A DNA stretch of 64,000 nt from JBQTGK01 sp052400665 (GCA_052400665.1 JBQTGK010000001.1), one strand, 5' to 3'; counted from the stretch's first letter, positions 17,216 to 26,800 are shown. The notes: a model not told the origin generated them from the letters alone. Made by a program: numbers and translations.

Positions 17216-18949
17216 ATGAAAAATAATTATTTTTATTTCCTCTTAGTTTTTGTGTTGGTACTTTTTTCGTGCACACCTGAAAAAACAGAACATATTAAAT
17301 TGAAAATAATGGCTACCAGCGATGTTCATGGTGCTCTTTTTCCTTACGATTTAGTAAACGACAAAGAAACTAAAACATCTCTTGCCCAAGTATACAATTA
17401 TGTTGATCAAGAGCGAAATAAAAAAGAATCAGAAATTATTCTTCTCGATAATGGAGACATTCTTCAGGGAGATCCTTTGGTTTACTATTCGAATTTTGAA
17501 AAAACAGAAACCAAGCATATTTGTGCAGATGTAATGAATTATATGGGCTATGATGCAGGAACTGTTGGAAATCACGACATTGAACCTGGACATAGTGTTT
17601 ATGACAAAGTAAATGAAGAATTTTCATTTCCATGGCTTGCTGCCAATGCAGTTCGAAATTCTGACGGAAAACCATATTTTAAACCTTATACAATCATTAC
17701 TAAAAAAGGAGCTAAAATTGCTGTTTTAGGTTTATTAACTCCTGCAATTCCAAAATGGTTACCAGAAAAAATATGGTCGGGAATGCATTTTGAACCCATG
17801 CTTGAATCTGCTAAGAAATGGATTAAAATTATTGAAGAAAAGGAACATCCCGATTTTGTGATTGGTCTGTTTCACTCTGGAGCTGGAGAAAAACAAAGCG
17901 AAGAAATAAATCCCGAAAATGCATCTATATTAATTGCCAAAAAGATTTCTGGTTTCGATATGATTATTTGTGGTCACGATCATCATGAACAAACCTCCTG
18001 GTTCGAAAATCCGGATAAAGAGAAAGTTTTATTAATTAATCCTAAAAGTAAAGCTCAATTTATTGCCGAAGCAAGTGTTGACTTAAATTGGAATGCAGAA
18101 AACAAGAAATATGAGAAAGAAATAAAAGCAAAATTAGTTAAGGTTGCAGATCTTGAAAAATCAGAAAAATATGTTGAGCATTTTCAACCCTTATTTGCAG
18201 AGGTAGAGGCGTACGTTTCGAGACAAGTTGGAACTTTTAAAAGTACTATTTCTACCAAAGATGCTATGTTTGGAGATTCGCCCTTTATTGATCTAATTCA
18301 GCACATACAAATGGATTTGGCTGATGCCGATGTATCATTTACAGCTCCGCTGTCCTTTAATGCAACAATCGATTCGGGCGATTTACAGGTTCGAGATCTT
18401 TTTAAATTGTATCGCTTCGAAAATTTATTGTACACCATGAATCTTACTGGTCAAGAAATTAAAGATTTTTTGGAATTCAGTTATAAAGATTGGTTTCAGC
18501 AAATGAAATCGGCCAAAGATCCTTTGTTATACATTTCAACAAGCGATAAAGGAAGCCGATTAAACACAATGTTCTTTAACTACGATGCTGCCGAAGGAAT
18601 TGATTATACGGTTGATGTTTCTAAACCATACGGTACTAGAATTAAAATCTCACAAATGAGTTCGGGAGAAAAATTTGATCCCAATAAAACATATCGTGTT
18701 GCTTTAAATTCTTACCGTGGAAATGGTGGTGGAAATCACCTAACCGAAGGAGCCGGACTAAGCAAAGAAGAACTTACAAGCCGACTTATTAACTCTACAA
18801 CAAAAGATTTACGTTACTATCTGATGAAGTGGATTGAAAAAAAAGGAACTGTTGATATTAAATGCGACCAGAACTGGAAAGTAATACCAGAAAACTGGCA
18901 CGATGCAGCACAAAAAAGAGAATCTGAATTACTCTACGGAAAAAATTAA
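17216..18949 (+). CDS. 5'-nucleotidase/2',3'-cyclic phosphodiesterase lipoprotein
   Basis: This metallophosphoesterase with a 5'-nucleotidase C-terminal domain (UshA/CpdB-like) has 577 residues from ATG 17216. An in-frame TTG 24 bases upstream lies directly after the TATCTTTA promoter-like box and is rejected. The lipobox LVLFSC makes it an envelope lipoprotein. Metal-binding motifs are SDVHG, DNGDILQGDP, GNHDIE, and GHDHHE near residue 240. The C-terminal substrate domain (about 330-560) contains NSYRGNGGGNH. It would dephosphorylate nucleotides outside the cell for purine or phosphate scavenging. It is a single gene ending in a shared terminator. Confidence 0.93.
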   Translation: MKNNYFYFLLVFVLVLFSCTPEKTEHIKLKIMATSDVHGALFPYDLVNDKETKTSLAQVYNYVDQERNKKESEIILLDNGDILQGDPLVYYSNFEKTETKHICADVMNYMGYDAGTVGNHDIEPGHSVYDKVNEEFSFPWLAANAVRNSDGKPYFKPYTIITKKGAKIAVLGLLTPAIPKWLPEKIWSGMHFEPMLESAKKWIKIIEEKEHPDFVIGLFHSGAGEKQSEEINPENASILIAKKISGFDMIICGHDHHEQTSWFENPDKEKVLLINPKSKAQFIAEASVDLNWNAENKKYEKEIKAKLVKVADLEKSEKYVEHFQPLFAEVEAYVSRQVGTFKSTISTKDAMFGDSPFIDLIQHIQMDLADADVSFTAPLSFNATIDSGDLQVRDLFKLYRFENLLYTMNLTGQEIKDFLEFSYKDWFQQMKSAKDPLLYISTSDKGSRLNTMFFNYDAAEGIDYTVDVSKPYGTRIKISQMSSGEKFDPNKTYRVALNSYRGNGGGNHLTEGAGLSKEELTSRLINSTTKDLRYYLMKWIEKKGTVDIKCDQNWKVIPENWHDAAQKRESELLYGKN

Positions 18950-18968
18950 AGTGTAAAAACTAAGGCAT

Positions 18969-19014
18969 AAAAAAATCCCGCATCAGATTATAAAATCTTT
19001 TGTGGGATTTTTTT
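18969..19014. terminator. Bidirectional terminator
   Basis: AATCCCGCA (18974-18982) and TGTGGGATT (19001-19009) form a stem flanked by A-run on the left and T-run on the right. It serves both the nucleotidase and the convergent hydrolase gene. Confidence 0.8.
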
Positions 19015-19030
19015 GCACTATCTTTTTAAA

Positions 19031-19822
19031 TTAACACTCATAAATAAGCCTGAAAATTTCCCGCAAGCATTCTTGTCGTTGCTCTATAAATCCCATGTGC
19101 CCTGATGTTTGTAATACAAAAGGTGTAAGATCATTTGCTCGTGCAATTTCTTTGGCTACATCAAAAGGAATAAAATTATCTTCTTTACCCATAATACTTA
19201 CCTTAGGAATATCGAGAGATTTTAGCACACGATTCCTATCTGGGCGATTCATCATTGCTTCCAACGCTGCAATAATTCCTTTAGTAGAGGTTTTACAAGC
19301 AATTTCAGTAATCCGCTCTATTTCGTGATCAAATTTCTTGAGATTCCGATTCGAAAAAGTATTGGGAATATTAGATTTACATATTAATTCTTTCTTTCCT
19401 TGCTTCACTAGGTCTATTTCGCGCTGACGATTGGCTCTTTTCTCATCGGTATCGGCATTGGGTGAAGAATGAAACAAACACAATGCTGAAAGTTTTTCCG
19501 GATACATATCGGCATAAGCCAAAGCCACATAACCTCCCATCGAATGACCAATAAGGTTAATTTTATTAATTCCAAGATGCGATATCAGTTCATGTAGCGC
19601 ACAAGCCATTTCTTCAATACTACACGAATCACTTTTTAGTTCCGATAATCCATGGCCTGGCAAATCGATTGTTATAACTCGTGCCAAACGCGATAAATCA
19701 TTGGCAAAAGTCTCGAAGGTATCAATAGATTCAAGATATCCATGTAAAAGTACCACGGTGTTTCCTTTTCCTTTATCGCGATAACGCAATTGGCAATTAG
19801 CAAGTTTATAGAATTGATCCAT
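19031..19822 (-). CDS. Alpha/beta-fold hydrolase
   Basis: This 263-residue cytoplasmic hydrolase has the full catalytic set: HGYLES at 27-32 for the oxyanion region, nucleophile Ser94 in GHSMGG, an Asp in GKEDNFIP near 213, and His242 in TSGHMGF. It is of the MenH/BioH/esterase general type. The substrate is not deducible. No menaquinone or biotin genes adjoin it, so I give no gene symbol. It is divergent from the sdh operon across a 500-base gap. Confidence 0.88.
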   Translation of the reverse strand: MDQFYKLANCQLRYRDKGKGNTVVLLHGYLESIDTFETFANDLSRLARVITIDLPGHGLSELKSDSCSIEEMACALHELISHLGINKINLIGHSMGGYVALAYADMYPEKLSALCLFHSSPNADTDEKRANRQREIDLVKQGKKELICKSNIPNTFSNRNLKKFDHEIERITEIACKTSTKGIIAALEAMMNRPDRNRVLKSLDIPKVSIMGKEDNFIPFDVAKEIARANDLTPFVLQTSGHMGFIEQRQECLREIFRLIYEC

Positions 19823-20329
19823 ACATTTTTAACGGTTACAAGTTTAACTTTTTAGCTAAACTTTTTTAAATTAATCGGTTATTTATTTTAAATCTGCAAA
19901 GTACTTAGTTTTTATTTTAATAATAAATATATTTGCTTTAACTAAAACTATATATTTAATAATTAGAATATTACATCAACTATATTTTTTTAGTTATTAT
20001 ATAAGACCAACATACAAAACATTAAAATTTTAATTCTAAATTAAAATAATATATTAAAACCTTGTTCTATAACATACAAATATTTAATAAATTGCATCGC
20101 GTGACAAAAAAGTAATAAGGAATTATTTCTGTAATTGATTTATACTTAGATTCATACCTTAACTTTAAATTCTAAATTTCTAATAATCTGAAAAAGAGGT
20201 TTGTTATAGAATCAATCTAAATAAATTATATATGTTCCTAAATATCGTTTCATGTCGCAGGAGAATTTACTTTTGCATCTTAATTATAGTAAAGTTTATA
20301 AAAAACAGTCTAATTAAATCTTTAAACTT
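19823..20329. other. Long AT-rich region upstream of sdhC
   Basis: This 507-base stretch is very AT-rich and has no supported gene. It contains many TATAT/TTAAT words and a promoter box at 20,268-20,275. The length suggests upstream regulatory sites for the sdh operon, but I see no clean operator. Confidence 0.45.
20268..20275 (+). promoter_or_regulatory. -7 box of the sdhCAB operon
   Basis: TACTTTTG matches TAnnTTTG, 55 bases before the sdhC ATG, giving a 5' leader of about 48 bases. Confidence 0.55.
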
Positions 20330-20995
20330 ATGAGCAGTTTTTTAAGTTCATCTATTGGGAAGAAGTTGATAATGAGTTTATCAGGACTTTTTCTTGTACT
20401 ATTTATCTTGGTACACCTGATATTGAACTCCTTTTTAATGTTTGACAGCACCGGAGAGTTGTTTAACGCCGGAGCACATTTTATGGCAATGCCAGTAATT
20501 CGTTTTGGATTGCAGCCAGTATTGTTTGGTGGTTTTATTATCCATATTATTTATGCGATAATTTTAACTCTACAAAACATGAAAGCTCGTCCACAAAAGT
20601 ACTCATCTCAAAATTTGGGAAATAGCAGTACTTGGTCGTCTCGAAACATGTTTGTTTTGGGTGGTTTAGTTTTGGTTTTTATTGCAATGCACTTGATGCA
20701 TTTCTTTGTGCCAATTCAAATTACAGGATTAGGTGATGCTAAGAGTGATTATGATCTAGTTGTTGATTTATTTACCAATGGCTCTATGGGATTAGTTTAT
20801 ACTGGTTTATATGTTGCTGGTGCTATCCTATTAGGATTACACCTGGCTCACGGTTTCTGGTCATCTTTCCAGTCAATTGGCTTCAGCAACACGCTTTGGA
20901 GATCAAGATTGGAAAAAGTTGGTTACATCTACGCAATTTTCGTTGCTGCCGGATTCACAATCATTCCTCTGTACTTACACTTTTTTGCTAAATAA
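20330..20995 (+). CDS. sdhC: Succinate dehydrogenase cytochrome b subunit
   Basis: The 221-residue membrane subunit anchors complex II and exchanges electrons with menaquinone. It is the B-type, single-polypeptide cytochrome b558 form with five TM helices, as in Bacteroidota, Epsilonproteobacteria and Bacillus. Histidines likely to bind the two hemes are visible in LVHLILNSF, GGFIIHIIYA, IAMHLMHFF and LGLHLAHGFW. The N-terminus SIGKKLIMSLSGLFL is characteristic. It is first in sdhCAB, 13 bases before sdhA. Confidence 0.95.
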   Translation: MSSFLSSSIGKKLIMSLSGLFLVLFILVHLILNSFLMFDSTGELFNAGAHFMAMPVIRFGLQPVLFGGFIIHIIYAIILTLQNMKARPQKYSSQNLGNSSTWSSRNMFVLGGLVLVFIAMHLMHFFVPIQITGLGDAKSDYDLVVDLFTNGSMGLVYTGLYVAGAILLGLHLAHGFWSSFQSIGFSNTLWRSRLEKVGYIYAIFVAAGFTIIPLYLHFFAK

Positions 20996-21008
20996 TTAAA
21001 AAACGGTT

Positions 21009-22949
21009 ATGACAGTATTAAATTCAAAAATTCCAGCCGGGCCATTAGCTGAAAAGTGGTCGAAACACAAAGCTGCTATTAAAGTAGTTAGCCCTGCGAA
21101 TAAGAGAAAATTAGATGTTATCGTTGTAGGAACCGGTTTAGCCGGTGGAGCTGCTGCCGCTTCAATGGCAGAAATGGGTTACAACGTAAAAGCATTTTGC
21201 TACCAGGATTCAGGTCGTAGAGCTCACTCTATTGCTGCACAAGGTGGTATTAACGCTGCTAAAAATTATCAAAACGATAACGATTCAGTTTTTCGTTTAT
21301 TTTATGATACAATTAAAGGTGGTGATTACCGTGCTCGCGAAGCAAACGTTCATCGTTTGTCTGAGGTAAGTGGTGACATCATCGATCAATGTGTTGCTCA
21401 AGGTGTACCTTTTGCACGTGAGTATGGTGGAACCTTATCTAACCGTTCATTCGGTGGTGTATTGGTAAGTCGTACTTTCTATGCTCGTGGTCAAACCGGA
21501 CAACAGTTATTGTTAGGTTGTTACGCTTCTATGAATCGTATGATCGGACAAGGACAAATTGAGATGCACGAACGTAACGAGTTATTAGATATCGTTATTA
21601 TCGAAGGAAAAGCTCGTGGTATTATTACTCGTAACCTTGTTACAGGTGAAATCGAACGTCATGGTGCTCATGCTGTAGTTCTTGCAACAGGTGGATATGG
21701 TAACGTATTCTTCCTATCTACAAATGCTATGGGATGTAATGGTGGTGCTGCTTGGCAAGCCTATAAAAATGGTGCTTGTTTTGCAAATCCTTGCTATGTA
21801 CAGATTCACCCAACTTGTATTCCTATTCACGGAGAACAACAATCAAAATTGACATTGATGTCGGAATCGTTACGTAACGATGGTCGTGTTTGGGTTCCTA
21901 AGAAAAAGGATGATGCAATTAAATTGCAAAAAGGTGAAATTACTGCTAACGACATTGCTGAAGAGGATCGTGATTTCTACTTGGAAAGAAGATACCCATC
22001 ATATGGTAACCTGGTTCCTCGTGATGTTGCATCTCGTGCAGCAAAAGAAAGATGTGATGAAGGTTTCGGTGTAAACGAGACTGGTAAAGCCGTTTATCTT
22101 GACTTTAAATATTCTATTGAAAGATTAGGTAAGGATGTAATTGAAGCTCGTTATGGTAACTTGTTTCAGATGTATGAGAAGATTACTGATCAGAACCCTT
22201 ACGAATTGCCAATGCAAATTTATCCAGCTATTCACTACACAATGGGTGGTATTTGGGTAGATTATAACCTAATGACTAACGTTCCTGGTTTATACGCTAT
22301 TGGAGAGGCTAACTTCTCTGATCACGGTGCGAACCGTTTAGGAGCATCTGCTTTGATGCAAGGTTTGGCTGATGGATACTTTGTATTGCCATATACAATT
22401 GGTGATTATCTTGCTGATGAAATTCAAGTTCCTCGTATCGATGTAAATCACCAAGAGTTCGTAAAGAAAGAGAAAGCTGTTTCAGATCGTATGTCTCGTT
22501 TGTACAACATCAAAGGAAACAAATCTGTTGACTCTTTCCACAAGCGTTTAGGACACATTATGTGGGAATACGTTGGTATGGCTCGTAATGAAGAAGGTCT
22601 GAAACTAGCTATTAAAGAGATTCAGAAAGTTCGCGAAGATTTCTATAAAGATCTTCGTATTCCTGGCGATTATGATGCTATGAATATTGAATTGGAAAAA
22701 GCTGGTCGTGTTGAAGATTTCCTAGATTTAGGTGAATTAATGGCTCGTGATGCTTTGGATCGTAAAGAATCTTGTGGTGGTCACTATCGTGAAGAATCAA
22801 CAACTGAAGATGGTGAAGCGAAACGTGACGATGAGAACTTTGCATATGTTTCAGCTTGGGAGTACCAAGGTGAAGGCAAAGATCCTATTCTACACAAAGA
22901 AGATTTAGTATTCGAGAATGTGAAGTTAACTCAACGCTCATATAAATAG
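21009..22949 (+). CDS. sdhA: Succinate dehydrogenase/fumarate reductase flavoprotein
   Basis: The 646-residue catalytic subunit oxidises succinate to fumarate or the reverse. The FAD-binding motif GTGLAGGAAAASMAE begins at 41, and His73 in RRAHSIAAQGGINAA is the residue that binds FAD covalently. The active-site stretch with HPTCIPIHGEQQSK and the HYTMGGIWVD motif are present. Bacteroidota use this enzyme in both directions, and with an anaerobic life style fumarate reduction is likely. It is translated from an operon with sdhC and sdhB. The gap to sdhB is unusual in carrying tandem repeats. Confidence 0.97.
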   Translation: MTVLNSKIPAGPLAEKWSKHKAAIKVVSPANKRKLDVIVVGTGLAGGAAAASMAEMGYNVKAFCYQDSGRRAHSIAAQGGINAAKNYQNDNDSVFRLFYDTIKGGDYRAREANVHRLSEVSGDIIDQCVAQGVPFAREYGGTLSNRSFGGVLVSRTFYARGQTGQQLLLGCYASMNRMIGQGQIEMHERNELLDIVIIEGKARGIITRNLVTGEIERHGAHAVVLATGGYGNVFFLSTNAMGCNGGAAWQAYKNGACFANPCYVQIHPTCIPIHGEQQSKLTLMSESLRNDGRVWVPKKKDDAIKLQKGEITANDIAEEDRDFYLERRYPSYGNLVPRDVASRAAKERCDEGFGVNETGKAVYLDFKYSIERLGKDVIEARYGNLFQMYEKITDQNPYELPMQIYPAIHYTMGGIWVDYNLMTNVPGLYAIGEANFSDHGANRLGASALMQGLADGYFVLPYTIGDYLADEIQVPRIDVNHQEFVKKEKAVSDRMSRLYNIKGNKSVDSFHKRLGHIMWEYVGMARNEEGLKLAIKEIQKVREDFYKDLRIPGDYDAMNIELEKAGRVEDFLDLGELMARDALDRKESCGGHYREESTTEDGEAKRDDENFAYVSAWEYQGEGKDPILHKEDLVFENVKLTQRSYK

Positions 22950-23036
22950 ATATGAGATGTGAGATATGAAAAATGTGGAAATCTGAAATGATTCATTATC
23001 TAGTATCTCAAATCTAGTATCTCAAATCTAAAAAAA
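22950..23036. repeat. Tandem 14-bp repeats between sdhA and sdhB
   Basis: TCTAGTATCTCAAA occurs twice in tandem (22,999-23,012 and 23,013-23,026), followed by the start of a third copy (TCTA). Upstream, ATATGAGATGTGAGATATG gives partial inverted matches to the same words. Related AGATTTGAGAT words fill the rdhA-rdhB gap. The insert lies inside a co-transcribed operon without any sign of a new promoter. Confidence 0.7.
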
Positions 23037-23798
23037 ATGGCAGATAAGATATTAAAAGAATTAACATTAAAGATTTGGCGTCAGAAGAATGCTAAGTCTC
23101 AAGGTAAGTTTGAAACTTACAAAATCAATAATATTTCAACAGGTACATCATTTTTAGAAATGCTTGATATTCTTAACGAGCAGTTGATTAATGATGGTCA
23201 GGAACCTGTAGCATTTGATCATGACTGTAGAGAAGGAATCTGCGGAATGTGTAGCTTGTTCATCGATGGACGTGCTCACGGACCAGATGATGATATTACT
23301 ACCTGTCAGTTACACATGCGTAAATTCGAAGATGGTGCAACCATTACAATCGAACCTTGGAGAGCTGGTGCATTTCCAGTAATCAAAGATTTAATTGTAG
23401 ATCGTACTGCATTCGAAAAAATCCTTCAAGCAGGAGGTTATATTTCTGTTAACACTGGTGGTGTACCTGATGGTAATGCTATTCCTATTGCTCAGGATGA
23501 TGCTGAGGAAGCTATGGATGCAGCTGCTTGTATTGGCTGTGGTGCTTGTGTTGCGACTTGTAAAAACTCATCGGCTATGTTATTTGTTTCAGCTAAGGTA
23601 TCTCACCTTGCGAAACTTCCTCAGGGTCGTGTTGAGGCTGCTCGCCGTGCGAAAAACATGGTTGCAAAAATGGATGAAATGGGATTTGGTAACTGTACCA
23701 ATACCGGAGCTTGTGAGGTAGAATGTCCTAAAGGAATTTCTATTGCTAACATTGCTCGTTTGAACCGTGAGTTCTTAGCAGCTAAAATTAAGGATTAA
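23037..23798 (+). CDS. sdhB: Succinate dehydrogenase iron-sulfur subunit
   Basis: The 253-residue electron-transfer subunit has all three clusters. Cys64, Cys69, Cys72 and Cys90 (DCREGICGMC ... TTC) hold the [2Fe-2S]. Cys165, Cys168, Cys171 and Cys175 (CIGCGACVATC) and the later NTGACEVECPKG group hold the other Fe-S clusters. It links SdhA flavin to SdhC heme and quinone on the cytoplasmic face. The gene is the last of the operon and is followed by a strong terminator. Confidence 0.97.
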   Translation: MADKILKELTLKIWRQKNAKSQGKFETYKINNISTGTSFLEMLDILNEQLINDGQEPVAFDHDCREGICGMCSLFIDGRAHGPDDDITTCQLHMRKFEDGATITIEPWRAGAFPVIKDLIVDRTAFEKILQAGGYISVNTGGVPDGNAIPIAQDDAEEAMDAAACIGCGACVATCKNSSAMLFVSAKVSHLAKLPQGRVEAARRAKNMVAKMDEMGFGNCTNTGACEVECPKGISIANIARLNREFLAAKIKD

Positions 23799-23820
23799 TT
23801 TAGACTGAAATCCAAATATC

Positions 23821-23852
23821 GAGAGCGTTGCCTTAGGGTAACGCTCTTTTTT
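23821..23852 (+). terminator. Terminator of sdhCAB
   Basis: GAGCGTT (23,823-23,829) pairs with AACGCTC (23,840-23,846), loop about ten bases, followed by TTTTTT. Confidence 0.85.
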
Positions 23853-23880
23853 ATGCGTATTTACAGATTCTTTCCAATTA

Positions 23881-24306
23881 CTAATAATTTGAAATTCTAA
23901 GTGTCAGATTTGAATTCTTCTTTATGGTAATATAACTGGTATCTTTCTTATACACCTGAACCAAAACGCTAAAAACCCCTTTGTTAATATTTCCCAGTTG
24001 CTTTGCTGCTGATTTAGATAAATCGATAATACGTGCATTAACAAATGGACCACGATCGTTAATACGGACGATTACAGACTTTTTATTAGTTAAATTAAGC
24101 ACTTTTACCCAAGTGCCAAAAGAAAGGCTTGGATGAGCTGCAGTAAACTTGTTTTGATGAAATATTTCTCCCGATGCTGTTTTATGCCCTTCCAAATAAT
24201 TTGAGTAGTAACTGGCTTTTCCAAACTCATAAAAACACTTTTTTTCTTGAGATTTTTCCTGAAGATTTAGCAAAAGAACGCAGACACATAAATAAATCGA
24301 TTTCAT
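23881..24306 (-). CDS. RlpA-like double-psi beta-barrel protein
   Basis: The 141-residue protein has a short signal peptide and the RlpA/DPBB signature: GKASYYSNYLEGHKTASGE, FTAAHPSLSFGTWVKV, then VRINDRGPFVNARIIDLSK. RlpA proteins are septal peptidoglycan-binding or lytic transglycosylase factors. This one is short, lacking the SPOR domain of the E. coli protein, so a septal role is not shown. The Asp in NDRGPF, needed for lytic activity, is present. It converges on sdhB. Confidence 0.88.
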   Translation of the reverse strand: MKSIYLCVCVLLLNLQEKSQEKKCFYEFGKASYYSNYLEGHKTASGEIFHQNKFTAAHPSLSFGTWVKVLNLTNKKSVIVRINDRGPFVNARIIDLSKSAAKQLGNINKGVFSVLVQVYKKDTSYITIKKNSNLTLRISNY

Positions 24307-24330
24307 AGTAGTACTTAAATGGATAAGAAC

Positions 24331-24358
24331 AAAAAAATCCGACCCAAAGGCCGGATTT
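24331..24358 (-). terminator. Terminator of the acidic lipoprotein gene
   Basis: On the minus strand AATCCGGCC-TTT-GGGTCGGATT forms a stem with one mismatch followed by TTTTT. It sits just upstream of the rlpA-like start. Confidence 0.75.
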
Positions 24359-24380
24359 TATGACATTTTTATAGCTTCGA

Positions 24381-25553
24381 TTATTCTTCCGAATTATCCT
24401 CATTCTCCGAATTATCTGCCATATTCATTTGGTAAGCTTCATTAGCAACGACATCAACCAAATTCTTAACAAAATACATATCATGCATTGAACTATAGAT
24501 TTTATCCAATTGTGCTAGCGTCTCCTCTCCAATTAAATCAGACAGAATAACACTTGTTTCATCATCAAATGTAATTTTAATGTCGAATGCTCGTCTGCAA
24601 AATGCTCCATCGGCTTCTTCTTCACCTTCTGTTTCGCCTTCAGAAACAGTTGTATCATCCAATATTTCAATTATAGCATCTTCTTGCTGTTCACCATTGA
24701 GATAAACCATATAATCATTGCTATCAGAGTTTTTAACAATTTTAATATCTCCAATGCTTAAAGCATACTCATATTCAGCTCCAGCTTCATTAGTAGCACG
24801 GATGTATTCAACTTCCTCCATGTATAAAACCTCATCGCCCATTTTTAAGCTGTATGCAAACTCGGTAGTATCGCCAAACATAAATTCATGTCCCACAGAA
24901 TATCCATTGGCAAAACCAAATTCAGAGACATAATTAAATTTCCTGTCTGGTGACATATTCATATTCCAATCAACAAAAATTTCACCAGCGGCCTCTTCTT
25001 CAATCTTAATATCAGCATCTAATAAATAGTCAAACATAAATCCATCACTATTCATTACTGTTGATGAATGATATTGCGAAGTACTAACTTCAAAATCATT
25101 ATCTAATTCAGCATCTCCTTCTTCTTCCATATACAATTTCCATGGACTTGTTGCTTTTTCCTGAGGCAAATGAATAATAAATAGTTCACTATCTCCTGTT
25201 CTTTCAAAAACATGTTTTTTATACATTTTTGTTTCTGTAGTCTCTTCTTCTGCCTGAGTAAACTCATAAATTCCCTGAATATCTGCTAAAGTAATTTCAC
25301 GGTTAATTGAAAATCTATCATCCGACTCCTCCTCTGTACCATCTTTAGTGTTCGCACTCATAGTAATTAACTCAAACCCTGGCGATGCTGTAATTTCTCC
25401 TACTGCTTCGCTTAATGTTTTTGATTTAAGCTCTAATGATTGTTCTAAGTTCTGATCCTGATCTTGTGATTTTGAGCTGTCCGAATCGGAACAACTCCAA
25501 ATTGTTGCTGAAACAAACAACAACATACCAACAACAACAATGTTTCTTTTCAT
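24381..25553 (-). CDS. Acidic secreted lipoprotein, unknown function
   Basis: This 390-residue protein with a lipobox ending IWSC (Cys21) is very rich in Glu and Asp, with several EEE/TEE runs and an acidic tail (ENEDNSEE). I recognise no domain. A periodic beta pattern (DFEVSTSQYHSSTVMNSDG, VDWNMNMSP) suggests a beta-sheet outer-surface protein. Strong negative charge could mean cation binding or salt adaptation, but that is inference only. Two direct repeats and a palindrome lie about 230-280 bases upstream. Confidence 0.7.
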   Translation of the reverse strand: MKRNIVVVGMLLFVSATIWSCSDSDSSKSQDQDQNLEQSLELKSKTLSEAVGEITASPGFELITMSANTKDGTEEESDDRFSINREITLADIQGIYEFTQAEEETTETKMYKKHVFERTGDSELFIIHLPQEKATSPWKLYMEEEGDAELDNDFEVSTSQYHSSTVMNSDGFMFDYLLDADIKIEEEAAGEIFVDWNMNMSPDRKFNYVSEFGFANGYSVGHEFMFGDTTEFAYSLKMGDEVLYMEEVEYIRATNEAGAEYEYALSIGDIKIVKNSDSNDYMVYLNGEQQEDAIIEILDDTTVSEGETEGEEEADGAFCRRAFDIKITFDDETSVILSDLIGEETLAQLDKIYSSMHDMYFVKNLVDVVANEAYQMNMADNSENEDNSEE

Positions 25554-25993
25554 ATTCCTAAATTTTAGTTGATAATAATCTAAATTGTAAATTACTACTG
25601 ATCATATATCAATAGCTTTAGACTTAGTACTTAATTTTTAATCGACATTTTGTATTGGTACAATAAGAATACCGTACTAAAAATTTATGCTATGAATTTT
25701 ATCACACCGCACTTAATCAACTACAATACTGGCAATTAACTAGTCGGCTTTAAAATATTTTGGAATATTAAAATTTTAGAATTAGACAAATTTGTAGAAA
25801 AGAATGGACAAATGTGTAGAATTGTTCTACATAAGAAAAGCAACTATTCCCTGAATATATTAATAGAAGTTATCCAAAAAATTTACTGATATTATCATTC
25901 TAATCATATCGAATCATTTCCAAGAATGAAATATTTTACTTTGTTTACTGTATCACTATATTTAAGATACCCTCTAACTATCAAAGTATTACG
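25554..25993. other. Intergenic region with operator-like repeats
   Basis: This 440-base AT-rich region between two minus-strand genes has no supported gene. It contains the direct repeats at 25,785-25,821 described separately. Confidence 0.5.
25785..25830. promoter_or_regulatory. Paired direct repeats and palindrome, operator-like
   Basis: GACAAATTTGTAGAA (25,785-25,799) is repeated as GACAAATGTGTAGAA (25,807-25,821). Start-to-start spacing is 22 bases, two helical turns. The first copy contains the perfect palindrome ACAAATTTGT. The second runs into TAGAA-TTG-TTCTA (25,818-25,830), another palindrome. This is the geometry of cooperative repressor or activator sites. Confidence 0.45.
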
Positions 25994-26800
25994 CTATCTT
26001 AATTTAAAATTAATTGGAACAATTGTATAGAGCTTTACAGGTAATCCATTCTTAATTGCAGGTTTCCAAGCTGTACATTGTTGCACTGCAACAGCTGCAG
26101 CTTTATTTAATTCTGGCTGTACTCCTCTAAAAATATGAATATCGCAAGGTTCACCTTGTTCTGAGATTGCAAAAAGAATGAGAACGCACCCACCAATTCC
26201 TTTTCTTGCACAAGATTCGGGATAGTTTACAAACCTTGCAATATCTTTTTGTAAATCTAGAGGGTGTTCCTTATATTGGGCTAAAGTATCTGCATTGGCA
26301 TAAGTATTATTAGGCCAATAATGCTTTTTATTATCGGTAAGAAAGGATTTAACCAAAACACCTTTCTTATATGTATTAACTTCTGTGATAATATTATCGG
26401 TATAACGCATCCATTGGCCGTGTTTAATTAAAGGAAACAAATTAGTAGCGATTCCTTTCATCCAAAGTTCTCCCTTGTAATTGTAGTCTTCTACCAAATA
26501 TCCCCCAGTAATTTTATTAAATTTTCGAGTAAAAGATTTATTCTCATATTTAACAAGATATGAATTATCATCCTTTGATTTAATGGTACGATTAACTAGA
26601 TTTTTCCACTCTCCATTACTATATATATCTTCGACCATAATCGAAGTTTTATTATTTTTTTTCTTAACAGTAACACGGAAGTCTGCACCTTCTTTCGTTG
26701 GTAATGGATTATGATTTTTAAAATAAACTATTGTATCATTTTGAGCTAAGCAAACAATTGGAAACAATATAACTATGAGGGCAAATAATATCTTACGCAT
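25994..26800 (-). CDS. Exported protein with TonB C-terminal domain
   Basis: The 268-residue protein has a signal peptide (MRKILFALIVILFPIVCLA). Residues about 25-165 contain MORN-like turns such as YSNGEWKN and NYKGELWMKGIA. Residues about 185-268 form a TonB C-terminal fold with VNYPESCARKGIGGCVLILFAI and AVQQCTAWKPAIKNGLPVKL. No long Pro-rich linker or N-terminal anchor typical of a true energy transducer is present, so it may be a secreted protein using the fold for another purpose. No ExbB/ExbD genes adjoin it. Confidence 0.8.
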   Translation of the reverse strand: MRKILFALIVILFPIVCLAQNDTIVYFKNHNPLPTKEGADFRVTVKKKNNKTSIMVEDIYSNGEWKNLVNRTIKSKDDNSYLVKYENKSFTRKFNKITGGYLVEDYNYKGELWMKGIATNLFPLIKHGQWMRYTDNIITEVNTYKKGVLVKSFLTDNKKHYWPNNTYANADTLAQYKEHPLDLQKDIARFVNYPESCARKGIGGCVLILFAISEQGEPCDIHIFRGVQPELNKAAAVAVQQCTAWKPAIKNGLPVKLYTIVPINFKLR

